From contig CM042046.1 of NCBI GenBank assembly GCA_023525975.1, positions 42,749,501-42,813,500 of the forward strand: 64,000 nt of DNA, read 5' to 3'. Within the stretch, counting starts at the first letter, position 1. Each line of letters opens with the position of its first letter. The stretch is from Smallanthus sonchifolius. Lineage: Eukaryota > Streptophyta > Magnoliopsida > Asterales > Asteraceae. Both the position numbers and the translations under genes were made by a program. The notes beneath the pieces were generated by a model that ran no database searches, was not told the origin of the DNA, and saw only the letters and a program-made list of their open reading frames with translations. Shown in pieces: positions 33,936-46,046 of this stretch.

Positions 33936-33990
33936 TCTGTCGCGTACCGCGACTCATACGTGCCACCCCAGTCGCGGCCCGCGAGGGGAC
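33936..33990. repeat. GC-rich hairpin words in the solo LTR
   Basis: GTCGCGTACCGCGAC and TCGCGGCCCGCGA are inverted repeats about 35 bp apart, unlike the AT-rich surroundings. Confidence 0.7.
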
Positions 33991-34639
33991 CTTTTTCACA
34001 GAAAGTTTCAGTTTTTCTGCAGGTTTCAGCACTTAACCATTTTTCCAACTTTTTCCATTTTTCAATACACTAAAAATTCCCAACACTTGGGTTTTGACCA
34101 AAAACACATCAACAACAAGTAAATACACTAAAACATCATTTGTGTATCAAATTTACATCCATCTACGGGGTTTTCCCCAAAAATCCCCAAATTACCAAAA
34201 TGCATACGAGAACCCTTCACGCCTTGGACTTGACTTGGACTTGACTTGGACTACTTCGGAGCCTTTCCTACAACCATATAAACATATCACCATTAGTAAT
34301 GAGATAAACATAACCAACAAGTATTTACAACTTGTTGTCACCCTTTTCACCCATTTGACCCGTTTGCATCTATTTGGTCTATTAGGGTTCCATACATTAA
34401 CAATTCATCAACATATTACCATTGTAATGTGTTAAACATAACAAACAAGTAATTACAACTTGTTTTCACACCTTTCACCCATTTGACCCGTTAACACCCG
34501 TTTGACCCGTTAACACCCATTTGGTCAATTAAAGATTTCATACACTTGTATATCACCTACAAGTTACTTCCATCATTTCATTATCACTTTTCCATTTCCA
34601 TTATGGCACGTAGGCCATAACTTCATATCCCAAAGGATA

Positions 34640-34870
34640 CGAGATCATAACTCCATAACCAATCTATCCATTATGGTACTTAGACCATAACTCCATATCC
34701 ATTCTATCCATTATGGTTCATAGACCATAACTCCATATCCATTCTATCCATTATGGTTCATAGACCATAACTCCATATCCATTATGGTTCATAGACCATA
34801 ACTCCATATCCATTCTATCCATTATGGTTCATAGACCATAACTCCATATCAACATATCCATTATAGTATA
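34640..34870. repeat. Tandem repeat, about 36-48-bp units (ATGGTTCATAGACCATAACT)
   Basis: About five copies of CCATTATGGTTCATAGACCA followed by TAACTCCATATCC. The unit contains the inverted repeat TATGGT...ACCATA. Related single units occur at 35280-35350. Confidence 0.88.
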
Positions 34871-36427
34871 AATACTATAACTACATTCCTTCAATTATGC
34901 ATACAATTTCATGCTCATTCATACCACATAACTAATTATGCAACTTTACACATTATACATACAACCTTGCATAAAACTCATTTATCCCCGTTTAATTTAT
35001 GATCAATACATGATCCATTTCCATTATAGCTTAACACTATAACTACATTCATTCATTGTACATACTAAATCATTCACAATTTATCATATCACAAGTATGC
35101 ACACAATCACATAACACATAATCCACAAAATTCACAACTTGTTTTCACACCTTCCACCCATTTGACCCGTTAACACCCATTTGGTCAATTAAGGATTTCA
35201 TACACTTGTATATCACCCACAAGTTACTTTCATCATTCATAATTCCGTTTCATTTATGATCAACACATGATCCATTTCCATCATGGCACGTAGGCCATAA
35301 CTTCATATCCCAAAGGATACGAGATCATAACTCCATAACCGATCTATCAATTATGGTATAAATACTATAACTACATTCCTTCAATTATGCATACAATTTT
35401 ATGCTCATTCATACCACATAACAAATTATGCAACTTTACACATTATACATACAACATTGCATAAAACTCATTTATCATCATAACTAAGTAAGTGCAAAAG
35501 CACTTACCTTTCGGGTTAGAAGATCCCGCTCCGCCTTCTAGACCCACAATTTGATTACCTAAACATACACACCTAGTTTAGTAATCTAACATATACCAAA
35601 ATTTCATTACAATTGAGTTCACAACTCAATTTCCCCAATTCCAACCCAAATTGACCCGTTTGGGTTATCCTCATAACCAAACACCCTCTTTCACCACAAA
35701 CTCACCTACTTGAGTTTCGTTAACTTAATCTTAACACTAATTCTTCTTTCAAAAATTATCATTAAGTTAATTTGGTGTTTGTTCAAGTGTCTAACATCTT
35801 AAAAACACTTAATCTTCATTAATTCAACATTCTAGCATTATGATCCAAACACCCCCAATTTTCACCATATGAACCCTAACTTCTCATAATCAAAATCAAA
35901 GGGTTCTAAGATGTTAATCATCATTCTTTAACTTTAGTTTAGTTAGATTATCAATAATCTAACACTAATTATCAACATGCAACATAAATTTCGGATTTCT
36001 ACAAAACCCACCAATTAACACATCAATGGTGAAATCAAAAGAATGATTAACACTTACTTGATGTTAGAAGGATGATGTGCAAGCCAACACCTTCACAATC
36101 CAAGCTTCAATTGCACGATTTTGACTTCAACACCTTTTTCTCCCTTTTTTTCTCTTGAGAGCATCAACCCACACACAAATGAGAGAAATCTGAATTTTGA
36201 CTTCTTTTAGTCAAATATGGCAGATTTGCCATTTTACACTTTCAGTCCCTCAACTTCCATATCACCCATTTTCATTTCAAAATTAGTTAAAAACTAATAT
36301 AACCCCATTACTAACTTGAAACCCACTTGTTTCCACTTATTTCTAAAATATTATTTTCACCATAATATTAATTAGAAATATTTATTTATTTGAAAACGAA
36401 ACCCGGATTTTGGTTCGTTACATTATA

Positions 36428-37317
36428 TAACTTTTATTTTCAGACAAATATTAAATGAAAGTCAAATTTCATCAAATAGCAATTAACGTATTTTATAAAC
36501 ACACTTATATATTAATTTTTATATATTTTGAATTTTATTTTATATTTTTAGTATATGTAATACATTTTACATCTGTAAAATATATACATAAAAATTTAAG
36601 GATTTTATATACTAATATTTTCCATCCTATTTGTAGACTCGAGTTTTAAGCTAGTGTAATATACAAGATGGTTTTTAACCGCTCCTTTTTCTATCTCAAT
36701 ATATGTAGTTATTTTTCATTCATTACATACAAGCGTTTGTCATGTTGCCATGATTCTCTACTTAAAAACTTGGTTGAGTGTTGACCGCTAGGGTGCAAAT
36801 GAGCTGAGTCAAGCTCGGCTAATTAATTTAAGAGGGCCCAAACTCAACTTGTGAGTATATTTTGGCCCGAACTTGGCTCTTTGATTATTTAGTGTTTACA
36901 AATATTTATATATTACTTTCATATAAACATAATATAATATTTATATATAATATATATAATTCACTTGTATATCATAATTTCATAGATAATAAAAATTATA
37001 TAAATAATAACCGCGTTCTAGCCCGGTAGTTTGGACTCAACTTCTTTATTAAATTAGATTCGATATAGACTCGAGCTACCAAGGGACATTTGGCTTAAAG
37101 TATTCATGTGTGTAGCATGGTGTCATATTTTTAAGAGGTTCTGGTTCTAATCCCGTCGTAGACAAATAGTGTAAATTAAAAGTAGATTTAAAACGTGTGT
37201 GAGTGTACAATTCAAAATAATATAAGCTCGAGCATTTAAACTGACTCGACGAAAGCTTTTAACAAGTCAATCTCCAAAAATTCATCAACGGCTTAGCTAG
37301 TTTCACGTAAATTTATA

Positions 37318-37353
<36 letters not shown>

Positions 37354-37364
37354 TAGAATCTACT
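36428..37364. other. Repeat debris, no gene
   Basis: 36790-36890 and 37210-37290 carry degenerate GAGCTCGAG-type words like those at 47180-47275, probably remains of hAT-type MITEs. 37100-37170 has a B-box-like GGTTCTAATCCC and may be an old SINE. 37312-37350 is an (AT)n run. Confidence 0.4.
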
Positions 37365-37372
37365 CTCCAAAC

Positions 37373-37947
37373 TACGGTTGTAAATGAACCGAACGAAGTC
37401 TTGTTCGTGTTCGTTCGTTGAACATTTAACTTGTTCATGAACGGTTCACGAACACTAACCGAACGAAATTTCATGTCCATGTTCGTTCATTAAGGAAATG
37501 GATTTGTTCACGAACGAGGGTTAGTTTGAGACTTTTGATGTGAACTCTAATGTCTTTCGAAATAAACATTTAATAAGATCATTTTAATATCAAGTTTTTT
37601 GTACTTGTATCGAACTTACTTTACTTAGTTAACTTTAGGATAAAAATAAAATAAAAATTAAAAAATATATAAAGTTTAGATAAAATAAAATACAAATATA
37701 CAAAAATATTTAATGAACAATATAAACAAATGACACATGAACGAACACAAACGTAAACGAACACGTTACCGAACGTCCATAGACACAATTGAACGAACGA
37801 TACCTCTGTTCATGTTTGTTCATTTAGTTAATCGGACGGAATTTCTTGTTCATGTTCATTCATTTATTAAACGAACGAACGTAAACGAACTTCCCATCAA
37901 ACGATTCACAAACTGTTCGCTGAGCGTTCGGTTCGTTTACGGTCATA
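37373..37947. mobile_element. hAT-type MITE, 575 bp, TSD CTCCAAAC
   Basis: Inverted ends: left TACGGTTGTAAATGAACCG, right end read on the minus strand TATGACCGTAAACGAACCG, both continuing AACG. CTCCAAAC flanks it at 37365-37372 and 37948-37955. Many GTTCGTTC/GAACGAAC words inside are likely subterminal binding sites. It ends 105 bp upstream of the ATG of the next gene. Confidence 0.88.
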
Positions 37948-38052
37948 CTCCAAACAGTAAACCCACTCCAAGTTTTCAATCATCATTTAATACTCCTTCC
38001 CCAATTTCCTCACTAACATTAACACATACGCTTCTCTTTCAATATTCAGTTA

Positions 38053-38691
38053 ATGGATATCGAAAAGAAAGAAGAACAACCTCTCAGATCCGTCGCCGAC
38101 GACAATCACTCCCGGAAACACAACCGCCGGAGATGCATCATCATCTGCTCATCCGTAACCGGAGTCATCCTCACCATCACTTTAATCCTCCTCATTTTAT
38201 CCCTCACCGTCTTCAAAGCCAAAAAGCCCGTTCTAACCGTCAATTCCGTCGCGCTTCAGGATTTCGACGTCTCCGTCACTCCCCTTCCACTTAGGGTTTC
38301 GTTAAACCTCTCGCTCGCGCTCAGTATCTCCATTAAGAACCCTAACAAGGTCAGTGTGAAGTACCGGAACAGCTCCACCAGTCTCCGGTACAAAGGGAGA
38401 GAAGTTGGTGACGTTCCTATTCCCGCCGGAAAAATTGGCGCCGACGGTACGGAGGATTTGAATCTGACGCTCACTATTTTCGCCGATCGGCTGGTTACCG
38501 ATTCCGAGATCTACAGCGATATTATTGGAGGTAAGTTAGGGTTTTCAACTTATACTAAAATCAAAGCTAATGTTCGTGTGGTGTTCTTCCATATTCATGT
38601 TACATCTACCACAGATTGTGATGTGAATATTGATATCGGAAGTAGAAGTATTCCGAATCAGAATTGTCACTACAAGAACAAATTAGACTGA
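38053..38691 (+). CDS. LEA_2 / NDR1-HIN1-like (NHL) membrane protein, 212 residues
   Basis: A single-exon gene. Residues 1-27 are charged and basic near the end (KHNRRR), residues 28-54 form one membrane segment (IIICSSVTGVILTITLILL and on), and the rest is a LEA_2 domain with LSISIKNPNKVSVKYRNSS, the conserved N-P-N core, and a C-terminal DCDVNIDI block. The topology suggests a membrane-anchored protein of the plasma membrane or ER with the LEA_2 domain on the far side. The length and single exon fit the NHL/LEA_2 family, whose members act in stress and defence; a specific role cannot be read. The first 450 bp are GC-rich compared with the flanks. Most of the sequence directly upstream is a transposon insertion. 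Confidence 0.9.
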   Translation: MDIEKKEEQPLRSVADDNHSRKHNRRRCIIICSSVTGVILTITLILLILSLTVFKAKKPVLTVNSVALQDFDVSVTPLPLRVSLNLSLALSISIKNPNKVSVKYRNSSTSLRYKGREVGDVPIPAGKIGADGTEDLNLTLTIFADRLVTDSEIYSDIIGGKLGFSTYTKIKANVRVVFFHIHVTSTTDCDVNIDIGSRSIPNQNCHYKNKLD

Positions 38692-39798
38692 ATGACGGTT
38701 ATTTTATTTCCCACGAATACTCGATTTTGTTTTTTTTTATTAAATATGTATTTTAATTCTTGAACGATGATTTTTGTTTGAAATAAAAGTTCTTGTTGTT
38801 CTTAATGGTTTATGTTTTTTTAGATATCGTCATGACGGACTGACGGCTCGGTTATGAATATTGAAACGTATATAAAAAAATCATGTCATGATGGTATATT
38901 AGGAAATTACGAAAAAGTTACGTCGTTAAACTTTAAATAATCATTTAACGAAAAGATAAAGTTGTCGCCCACCTAGTTATATTAAAAAAAATAGTTAAAT
39001 AATAGTAGGAAAAAATTTAAAAAAAAAGCTAAAAAGACATTAAATATCTAATTAATTTTTTTTGGAACGGCAAGAATGAAATTACTCAAAGAAATCTAGT
39101 TACAGACATCAATTAATACAATAGGCGAAACAATGGCACCAAATTCTACTAAACTATTATATCAATCAAATACATTGATCTCCCTGTCAATTGGAGAACT
39201 ACCCCTATCCAAAACTTATAAGAGGATTATGAACCCACTTCCCATTTTGTACCTTCGATCTTCCTTATATTCTTCATTCAATTGTATGACGAGATTTTAA
39301 TCTCTTTTATTCTTTCTTGAGTTCAAGAAAATCCATATATTCCTAGCCAAATATCTAATCAAGTAATATTAGAAAAAAACAAAAAACTACCTAAAACACC
39401 AAGGAACCGCCAAAGAGGTGAAAAATAAAAAAATAAATTAACTGACCAAATAGTGTTACGTGCGACATGGTTCTAAACATCAAAACGTATTTAAAAATAA
39501 ACCGCGACATTATATTCGAAAATCATGAAAAAGTCTTGGAGATGTGAACACAAATATTGAGAAAAATGAAAGTTTGACAAATTAAAAAAAACGAAAACAA
39601 ACTTTAAAAAATCGTCAACCGTCGCCTACCTATTAAAATGTGGTTTTATTATAATTAATTAAAAATATCAAACTATTTTCAATTGTTTCTCTAATCTTGA
39701 GTTAAATATATACACCAAAGTTTATTAGTTGAAAATAAGAGATAAACAACAAAAACAATTAAAAAAAAGTTCATTTGAGTCGCCATGTATTACTAATA
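38692..39798. other. 3' flank and intergenic, no gene
   Basis: AT-rich; short repeats near 38850-38950 and 39460-39620 (ACGTCGTTAAAC, AACATCAAAACG) look like old repeat debris. Confidence 0.5.
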
Positions 39799-40190
39799 CT
39801 AGGTTAGAAACCCCGTGTATTACACGGGTTGAATAAATGTAATATTATATACTTAATAATAAATATTTATATATTACACGTTTATGGCATATTACATAAT
39901 TTTGTAATACAAATTTTAGAAACATCATATAATTACTTTTTTAAAAATGTTTTATAAAAAGAATGAAAAAATGTTTAATTTCTAAAAATGTTTTTTGAAC
40001 AAACCTATAGTTTTTAAATAAAAACGTTTAATAAAGAGAATTATAGAAATTCTTATTATTATTTAATAGGAGAGAAAGACAAAAAACAAAAAAAATATTA
40101 AAAAACAATTAAAGAAAATTTATGCAATTAATAGAAGAGAAAGACAAGAACATTTGTCTTATAAAACCTTTATTTATTATAGAGTATAGA
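39799..40190 (-). mobile_element. Helitron-like element, about 390 bp
   Basis: On the minus strand it begins TCTATACTCTATAATAAA and ends with the perfect hairpin CCCGTGTAATACACGGG, then GTTTCTAACCTAG, followed by T. TC start, hairpin and CTAG end are diagnostic. No coding capacity. Confidence 0.8.
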
Positions 40191-40340
40191 TTCGTAAATG
40201 AACATCAAAACGGTCGACTCGTAACACGTCATGATTTTAAGTATATTCGGGTTAGAGTTGGTGTCTTTAATACAAATAGATGTATAGATCGTGTTTAAGT
40301 TCACATATTCAACCTATCAAACCAAAATCTACTAGACCAT
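40191..40340. repeat. Dispersed repeat copy (partners at 6280-6352 and 43560-43730)
   Basis: CATGATTTTAAGTATATTCG and GGTTAGAGTTGGTGTCTTTA recur in similar form at 43600 and around the insertion site of the solo LTR at 6353. Probably a non-autonomous hAT-like family. Confidence 0.6.
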
Positions 40341-40572
40341 CAACCTAACATAATTGTCACCTATAATAAATAAAAATAAAAATAAAATTAAAAAACTAAC
40401 ATCAAGACCTCTAAAGGGTATTTACAAAATTCTACTCCTGAGTACTCCTTGTCAAGATCCTACCTATAATAAATAGTATACAAAATTTAGGTGAATCTCT
40501 TGACCTGGTCAAACTAAAGGATCTTTAATAAAGATGTTGTGTCGTAACAAGCTTCCATTGTTGGATGTCTAC

Positions 40573-40990
40573 TAGGGTTCACAGTTTAAGACACGTACAT
40601 GAATACATGGCACGAATCTACACGATCTTAACAGATATCGTAAATGGTCTTATCGTGTTTCGTGTCCTAAAAAGATAGACACGAATATACCTGTTAATTT
40701 TCGTGTCTAAACAGGTAAAATACATGTTTACCTGTTAAGTAACTGTTAAGATTTTTTTTAAATAAAAATATTAAAATATGATATTATATGTAGGCCTGAT
40801 TTAATAGTTTAATATTTAATCAATTAAATCCCTAAACATGTATTTCTAAACAGGTCTTATCGTGTTAAGCAGGTATAAACAGGTTCGTGTTTGAGAAAAA
40901 GTACACGATAAGTTATCGTGTCGTGTTCGTTTATACATATTTCGTGTTCGTATCTTATCGTGTATGTGTATACACGACATGCCAGGCCTA
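40573..40990. mobile_element. hAT-type MITE, 418 bp, TSD ATGTCTAC
   Basis: ATGTCTAC flanks it at 40565-40572 and 40991-40998. The ends are TAGGGTTCACAG and, on the minus strand, TAGGCCTGGCATG. The inside is full of CGTGT/ACACG and AACAGGT words. No coding capacity. Confidence 0.8.
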
Positions 40991-40998
40991 ATGTCTAC

Positions 40999-41714
40999 GG
41001 GTGATACCACGTTCATCTATTGGTCCCTTTGCAAGAAATACTTCTTTAAGGGTGGGATTCCTGATATGACAAATGATTTCATTTTCATTCTGTCTTTATT
41101 ATGTCTCTTTGACTATATATATACCCTCACAATTTTAGTAAATTACATGTACACTCAAACACATGTTTTAAAAGAATATAAATTTTGATACATATAATCA
41201 GCGGCGGAGGTACCCTAGATTTGAGGGCATGTTACGCAAATGTCAACCGATCTCATTATTTTTTTAAGATTGACATCAATGATTTAAAAAAATGTATTTG
41301 ATCCCAAAGCTTGAAAAAAAGAATGTATAAAATTTGAACTTTAATAGAAAATTGTTTAATAATTAGTAGTTTATTTAAAAAAAATTAAGTAGGCTCTAAA
41401 AAGGTTAAGTTAGATCTATTTTAAAAAGGCCAATAACAAAGTTTAATTAACTCTATATTATAACCATTACTCTTTTAATCCATATCCATTAACCTAATTA
41501 TCAATTTTAAGTTATATTAAACCTAATTCTAAAAAAAAGCAAAAAAAACGGCAATTGGCATTCAACATTCGACTGAGCATTTTGGACGACGTGCAATTTG
41601 CGAGTTTCAATCGATTTCAATCAACAGCCGCAACCAAAGTGCGAAACTAAACACTCCAAAAAGAATTGTAGCTAAATATATAAACTAAGCGTATGTAGTT
41701 ACGGCGAGTCGGCT
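40999..41714. other. No gene seen
   Basis: AT-rich intergenic sequence with a short T-rich frame at 41000-41188 that has no recognisable domain. Confidence 0.5.
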
Positions 41715-41990
41715 GTGGAGATCGAAACATAGTTAAATGACATATAGAAAACCGTACCGATGTTTTTCAGTCGGTGTCGGTCTCATTTTTCATGGTACCA
41801 GCACATCACCATCGGTCGAGATAACCCACAATACCTTAAAAATATGCTCTCCGTTTTAAAAAAAAATTACGCCGGGATGTCAAGAAAAAAAATAAACAAA
41901 CAAACGCAAAAATTATTAAGAAAAAATCAGATTATATATGCAACAGGGGGAAACTCGTAATTTTACAAACTTTGGAGTGAGTTTTGTCAT
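41715..41990 (-). repeat. Dispersed repeat copy B (inverted partner at 12630-12930)
   Basis: The reverse complement matches copy A along its length (GTGCTGGTACCATGAAAAAT, GAGACCGACACCGACTGAAA). See copy A. Confidence 0.75.
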
Positions 41991-42202
41991 TTAACTAAAG
42001 TTCAGGGGGAGGAGTCGGTGGCCTTCGCCACCAACACCTGTGGTTAATAGTAGTTACAAATTACAATTTAACCGAAATACAGTTGGATCCATTTTGGATT
42101 ATTGGAAAGATGCAAGTATGCTTTTACTACTTGTTCATTTAAGACAATTAATTATTTTTCTCGTTAGTCTCTTTATCTCTTAATTCTCCCTCTACAACTA
42201 AA

Positions 42203-42445
42203 GATGTTTGCGTCAATTGCAATCTCTAACAATGGAAAAAGACGATCTTGTATATGTTTGTTGAACACCGGAGTTGGAAGGTCTAGTCTTCGTTCTCACT
42301 CTCTTCTCTCGTCATTTCCAAAAAAAAAAGATAGATGTTTGCGTCGATTGCAACCTCTAACAGCAGAAGAACATGACCTAGTATATGTTCGTTCTCTGAA
42401 AGTTCTAGTATTCTCTCTCTCTTCATTTTCAAAAACAAAAATAAA
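42203..42445. repeat. 131-bp tandem duplication, 2 copies
   Basis: GATGTTTGCGTCAATTGCAA...CTCTAACA...TCTAGTCTTCG recurs from 42334 as GATGTTTGCGTCGATTGCAA...CTCTAACA...TCTAGTATTC. A weak reading frame spans it but shows no domain. Confidence 0.85.
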
Positions 42446-42907
42446 AGAAAATGTTACAACTCATGTTTTACTTACTGGCTTCCTTACTTGTAAGAGCGTG
42501 ACATGTAACTATCACTGTTATTTAGTTAATTGATATATTGAAAATGCACCATCACCCAACCTACTTATGTTGTCAACTTTAATATCTTCCCAAGTTTAAT
42601 TGATCATGAAAATCCATAGTTCTTTCACTCTTTGTGTTGTTCATCAAATCATACAAACTAAACATAAATGATCAAACATCAAGGTGTTTCATAGTCATAT
42701 GAACAGGTCAGCAGGATTTTTCATAGGTACCAAACATAGTGTCTTAACCAACAAGAACGATGAAGCGACAAAAACTTGTCATCGCGATGTTAGATGACAG
42801 GCGCGCACACAGAAAAAACTGAAATTGTTATATAGATTGTAAAATGCAAGTAAAATCACCAAGGTGATGATGAAATCTGTCAACCAAACAGAAGGTGAAG
42901 GGGTGCT

Positions 42908-45367
42908 TTAGAACTGTGATTTGTCAAGGCTATCAAAATAAGGATGCTCCATAGCAGCTTTAGCTGAAATCCGTTCACCCGGGTTGTATTTCATCATTTT
43001 CTGAAACAACAAATCATCATATCGACCCGTATCAGTATGTCATCAAATCTAAATGTTATAATACCAAAAGCATTATGTTTATGATAAATACCGATAGAAG
43101 GTCAATCCCATCAGGTCCCAACGATGGAACCACATGTGCCAAATTCTTTGGTTCCCACCTCGGGTAGACATGCCAATCCTTTAGAGAGGTCACCCCCGGC
43201 CACTGCTGTTCAGTTGGTGCCCGAGCAACCTGCCAGTTCATGTATTGGACCGTTGGTCAAACCATTATATATCATGTCAGCATTGCGAAAACAACAAATA
43301 AACCATTGAGATTCTACTCATCAGTTGGTCTAGTTTAGGGGCGACACTTTCAAAACATTACACAAATATAAGAAGCTTCGTGGGTTTGTTATATCTGAGT
43401 CAGGTGACTTGTTTAACCCATTGAAATAAACAGGTCGCCCCATCAACCCATTCAATCATACAATTCAACCCACTAGCCCGTTTACAACCCATTCACCCTA
43501 TGATTGCAACCCTCCAACCCGTTTAACACGTTTACAAAATTTTTACATCACATTTGATTCGTTTAGATAGATGGATTAAACAGGACATGTTCGATTTACA
43601 TGATTTTAAGTGTGTCAAGGTTGGGTTGATGTTTTTGACACTAATAAATATATAGGTCATGTTTAGGTCCAGTGATCTAGGCCGCCAACCCGACATGATT
43701 GACCTCGTCTAGTTTTTATGAGTAAACCATGGAACATTCCGGTTAACCCTTCAGCTACTAAAAGGTGACTGTGCAAAGATATCCCCATGAAGACACCCCT
43801 TTATATTGTCTAGTTGAATATTGTTAGATTATAAATAAATAAATAACCTGAATATATGAAGCAGTTGTTGAAACTCGGAATCACCGGGAAACAAAGCTTG
43901 TCTTCTTGACATTTCAGCTGTGGAAAATTACAATCCACATTAGTGACACTAAACAACATAGAATCAATAAACAAATCTTGATGATCTTCACTTACAGACG
44001 TAAACAAAACAAAAGGGAGAAAGATTAAGAAACACAAACCGAAGATACAGCCAACGGACCACATGTCAACACCAGTAGAGTAATGAGTTGATCCCAACAA
44101 AACCTCTGGAGCTCTATACCAAAGTGTCACAATCTGCAAATCAAACCATCATTTCCATTCCCCAAATCAACATCAATGAAATTGATGAAGAACAAAGTGG
44201 TTTAAAAAAGCACTCCTGGACACAAGACAACCTGAGGCGCAACCCCATCTCTTTTGTGTAAGGCGAATGGTACATATAAAGCGTAGGGAAGCGCGCTTTT
44301 CAAGCAAAAAATCAGCATAAGGCGCAGGTCTTAAAAGCGCTTCGTACCGGGGCCGGATTTGTGCTTTAAGGATGTATAATAGGCTTTTCAGGTTATACAT
44401 ACATGTTATTTAACTATTAAACAATATATAGAGCTTGTTTGTGTTTAAATTTCGGTAAATAATGTTATAAAATATGAGACATATATTCAAACTTTATTTG
44501 ATAAAATTGCACATCGCGTACGAAAAGTTGTACATATAGCACAGGTGAGGCACGCTTCTCACGCAAAATAACAGCATAAGGCGTAGGTCTAAGGTGCACT
44601 TTAGGACCGGGCTGATCACAATGTTGAACAAGAAACATTTTAAGTTATACATATAGGTTATTTAAATATTAAACCATATATAAAACTTATTTGTCTCTAA
44701 TATAATAATGCTAGAAACCTATAAGAAATTTTATATAATAAATTACGACACTTTTGTAATAAAACTCTTTGCGCTTTGCACCTTAAATCTAGACACTTTT
44801 GTGCGCTACTAGCTTTTTAAAACCAAGAGAAGAAGAAAGAGATCATAACCTCATGAGTATAACTCTTAACAGGAAGAGTAAAAGTCCTTCCAAGACCTAG
44901 ATCTGCAATCTTCAGAATCCCCTTTGTTTATCAATCAACAGGTTTTGCGGTTTCAGATCGCGGTGAAGAACAGCGTGTCCATGGCAGTGAGCAACACCTT
45001 TACACAACTGAAACATAAACCTCTGGATCTGAGAATCAGGAAGGGGGGAGGGATTAGGTCCCTTGCGATGAGAATCAATGAATTTCTTCAGATCTGTGTC
45101 CAGATACTCGAACACGAGGTACAGTAAGGGTTTGCCGTTGTGGTGGATGTGTTGAACGCCGATTAGACGGACCATGTAGATTGAGTTCGAGAGCTTCTGA
45201 AGGAGGGAGATCTCACGCACGGCGGTCCGCGGGATTCCTTCTTCGTCCATCTCCAGACGAGTTTTCTTCAGGGCGACGAGTTCGCCGGTGAGTTTGTCTT
45301 TGGCCTTGTAGACTTTTCCGTACGTGCCTTCGCCTACTTTCTCCAGTTTCTCGTACTTGTCATCCAT
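42908..45367 (-). CDS. CDKB1: B1-type cyclin-dependent kinase (CDKB1), with two single-base frameshifts
   Basis: Five exons: 44850-45367, 44040-44133, 43848-43917, 43092-43229, 42908-43000. The protein, about 304 residues if the frame is followed, has the Gly-rich loop GEGTYGKVYKAK, the catalytic Lys in VALKKTRLEMDEEG, HRDLKPQNLL, the activation-loop end WYRAPEVLLGSTHYSTGVDMW and a C-terminus HPYFDSLDKSQF, all close to plant CDKB1. CDKB1 drives the G2/M transition and acts with cyclins in the nucleus. The cyclin-binding helix reads PRTAVRE instead of PPTALRE. Relative to the family, one base is missing near 44914 (DKQ|GILKIADL, in an A/G run) and one near 43219 (LLG|PTEQQW, in a G run); exon lengths are each one short of the phase expected from the splice sites. 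These are either assembly errors or real inactivating changes. All introns are GT-AG. Confidence 0.85.
43320..43735. repeat. hAT-like repeat debris in CDKB1 intron 3
   Basis: Repeated CAACCCATTCAA/CCCGTTTACAACCC words, plus the dispersed family seen at 40191 (CATGATTTTAAGTGTGTCAA). No coding capacity. Confidence 0.5.
44230..44780. repeat. Two diverged tandem copies of a GCGC-containing repeat in CDKB1 intron 1
   Basis: CATAAGGCGCAGGTCTTAAA...GGTTATACATACATGTTATT (44317-44410) recurs with changes as CATAAGGCGTAGGTCTAAGG...AGTTATACATATAGGTTATT (44574-44665), a period near 255 bp. Confidence 0.75.
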
Positions 45368-45525
45368 GGCGGATTGGGGAATTAGGTTTAGGTTTTGAAA
45401 TTAAGATGAAATTGAAATATTGAATTCGTAACGGCAGTGGAAATAAGTTATTTTCCCTCTCTCTTCTTCCGATTTAAATTCTTTAATTTTTGGGGTTTTT
45501 GGGCTCTCTAGTAGAAGTTTAACGT

Positions 45526-45536
45526 TAGCCGTTAGG
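45526..45536 (-). promoter_or_regulatory. MSA element in the CDKB1 promoter
   Basis: The minus strand reads CCTAACGGCTA, a full match to YCYAACGGYYA, the mitosis-specific activator bound by three-repeat MYB factors in plant G2/M genes. It lies about 160 bp upstream of the ATG; a second AACGG core in reverse lies at 45430-45434. Confidence 0.7.
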
Positions 45537-45539
45537 ATA

Positions 45540-46046
45540 TAGTTACGTCTCATATTTCCTCTTCAAAAATCTTTATCTTTAAAACGATTTATTTTTAAAA
45601 TGGGTTTAAAAAGCCTTTAAAAAAATGTTTTATAAAAAGTTAAAAAAAACATTTTTGAAAATTTAGAAAAAACATTCTCTGTACAAAGAATAAAAAGCGT
45701 ATTTAGGAAAAATAAACAAACGTTTTATAAAAAAATAATAAAATGTTTTTGAAAAATTTTAAAAATTAAAACGTTTTATAAAAATTAAATAAATAATGTT
45801 TTTAATATATGAAAAAAAACTTTTTTCGTAGTTCTCCACTTAAATAGTTATGGATTGAAGGGACCTCTAATATTATACATCTGTTAAAAATTTAATACTT
45901 TCATTTCATATTTACCTAACAATTATAATCCATAATTCGTCACTTTATAAATTTAACCTATATATCCGCACTTTTAGCTACAATCCATGCCATTCCATTG
46001 ACATTCGAGTTACCTTACACATGAACAATATGTAATTAGTATGTAA
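45540..46046. other. Intergenic, no gene
   Basis: Repeated ACGTTTTATAAAAA/AAATGTTTT words, AT-rich. Confidence 0.5.

Larger units (their letters stand above)
33848..36422 (-). mobile_element. Solo LTR, 2575 bp, with 5-bp target duplication TTATA
   Basis: On the minus strand it begins TGTAACGAACCAAAATCCGG and ends GTGTGTTTCA. TTATA flanks it at 33843-33847 and 36423-36427. There is no second LTR or coding domain. It contains GC-rich hairpin words at 33936-33990 and a tandem array at 34640-34870, and repeats such as CACCCATTTGACCCGTTAAC. The arrangement is the same as in the LTRs at 6353 and 58483. Confidence 0.85.

Noticed and set aside
37737..38294. Arg/Ser-rich frame overlapping the LEA_2 gene start
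   Set aside because: It runs through the hAT MITE and continues out of frame over the LEA_2 coding sequence.
42204..42533. Frame of 109 codons across the 131-bp duplication
   Set aside because: The frame is an effect of the tandem duplication and has no known domain.
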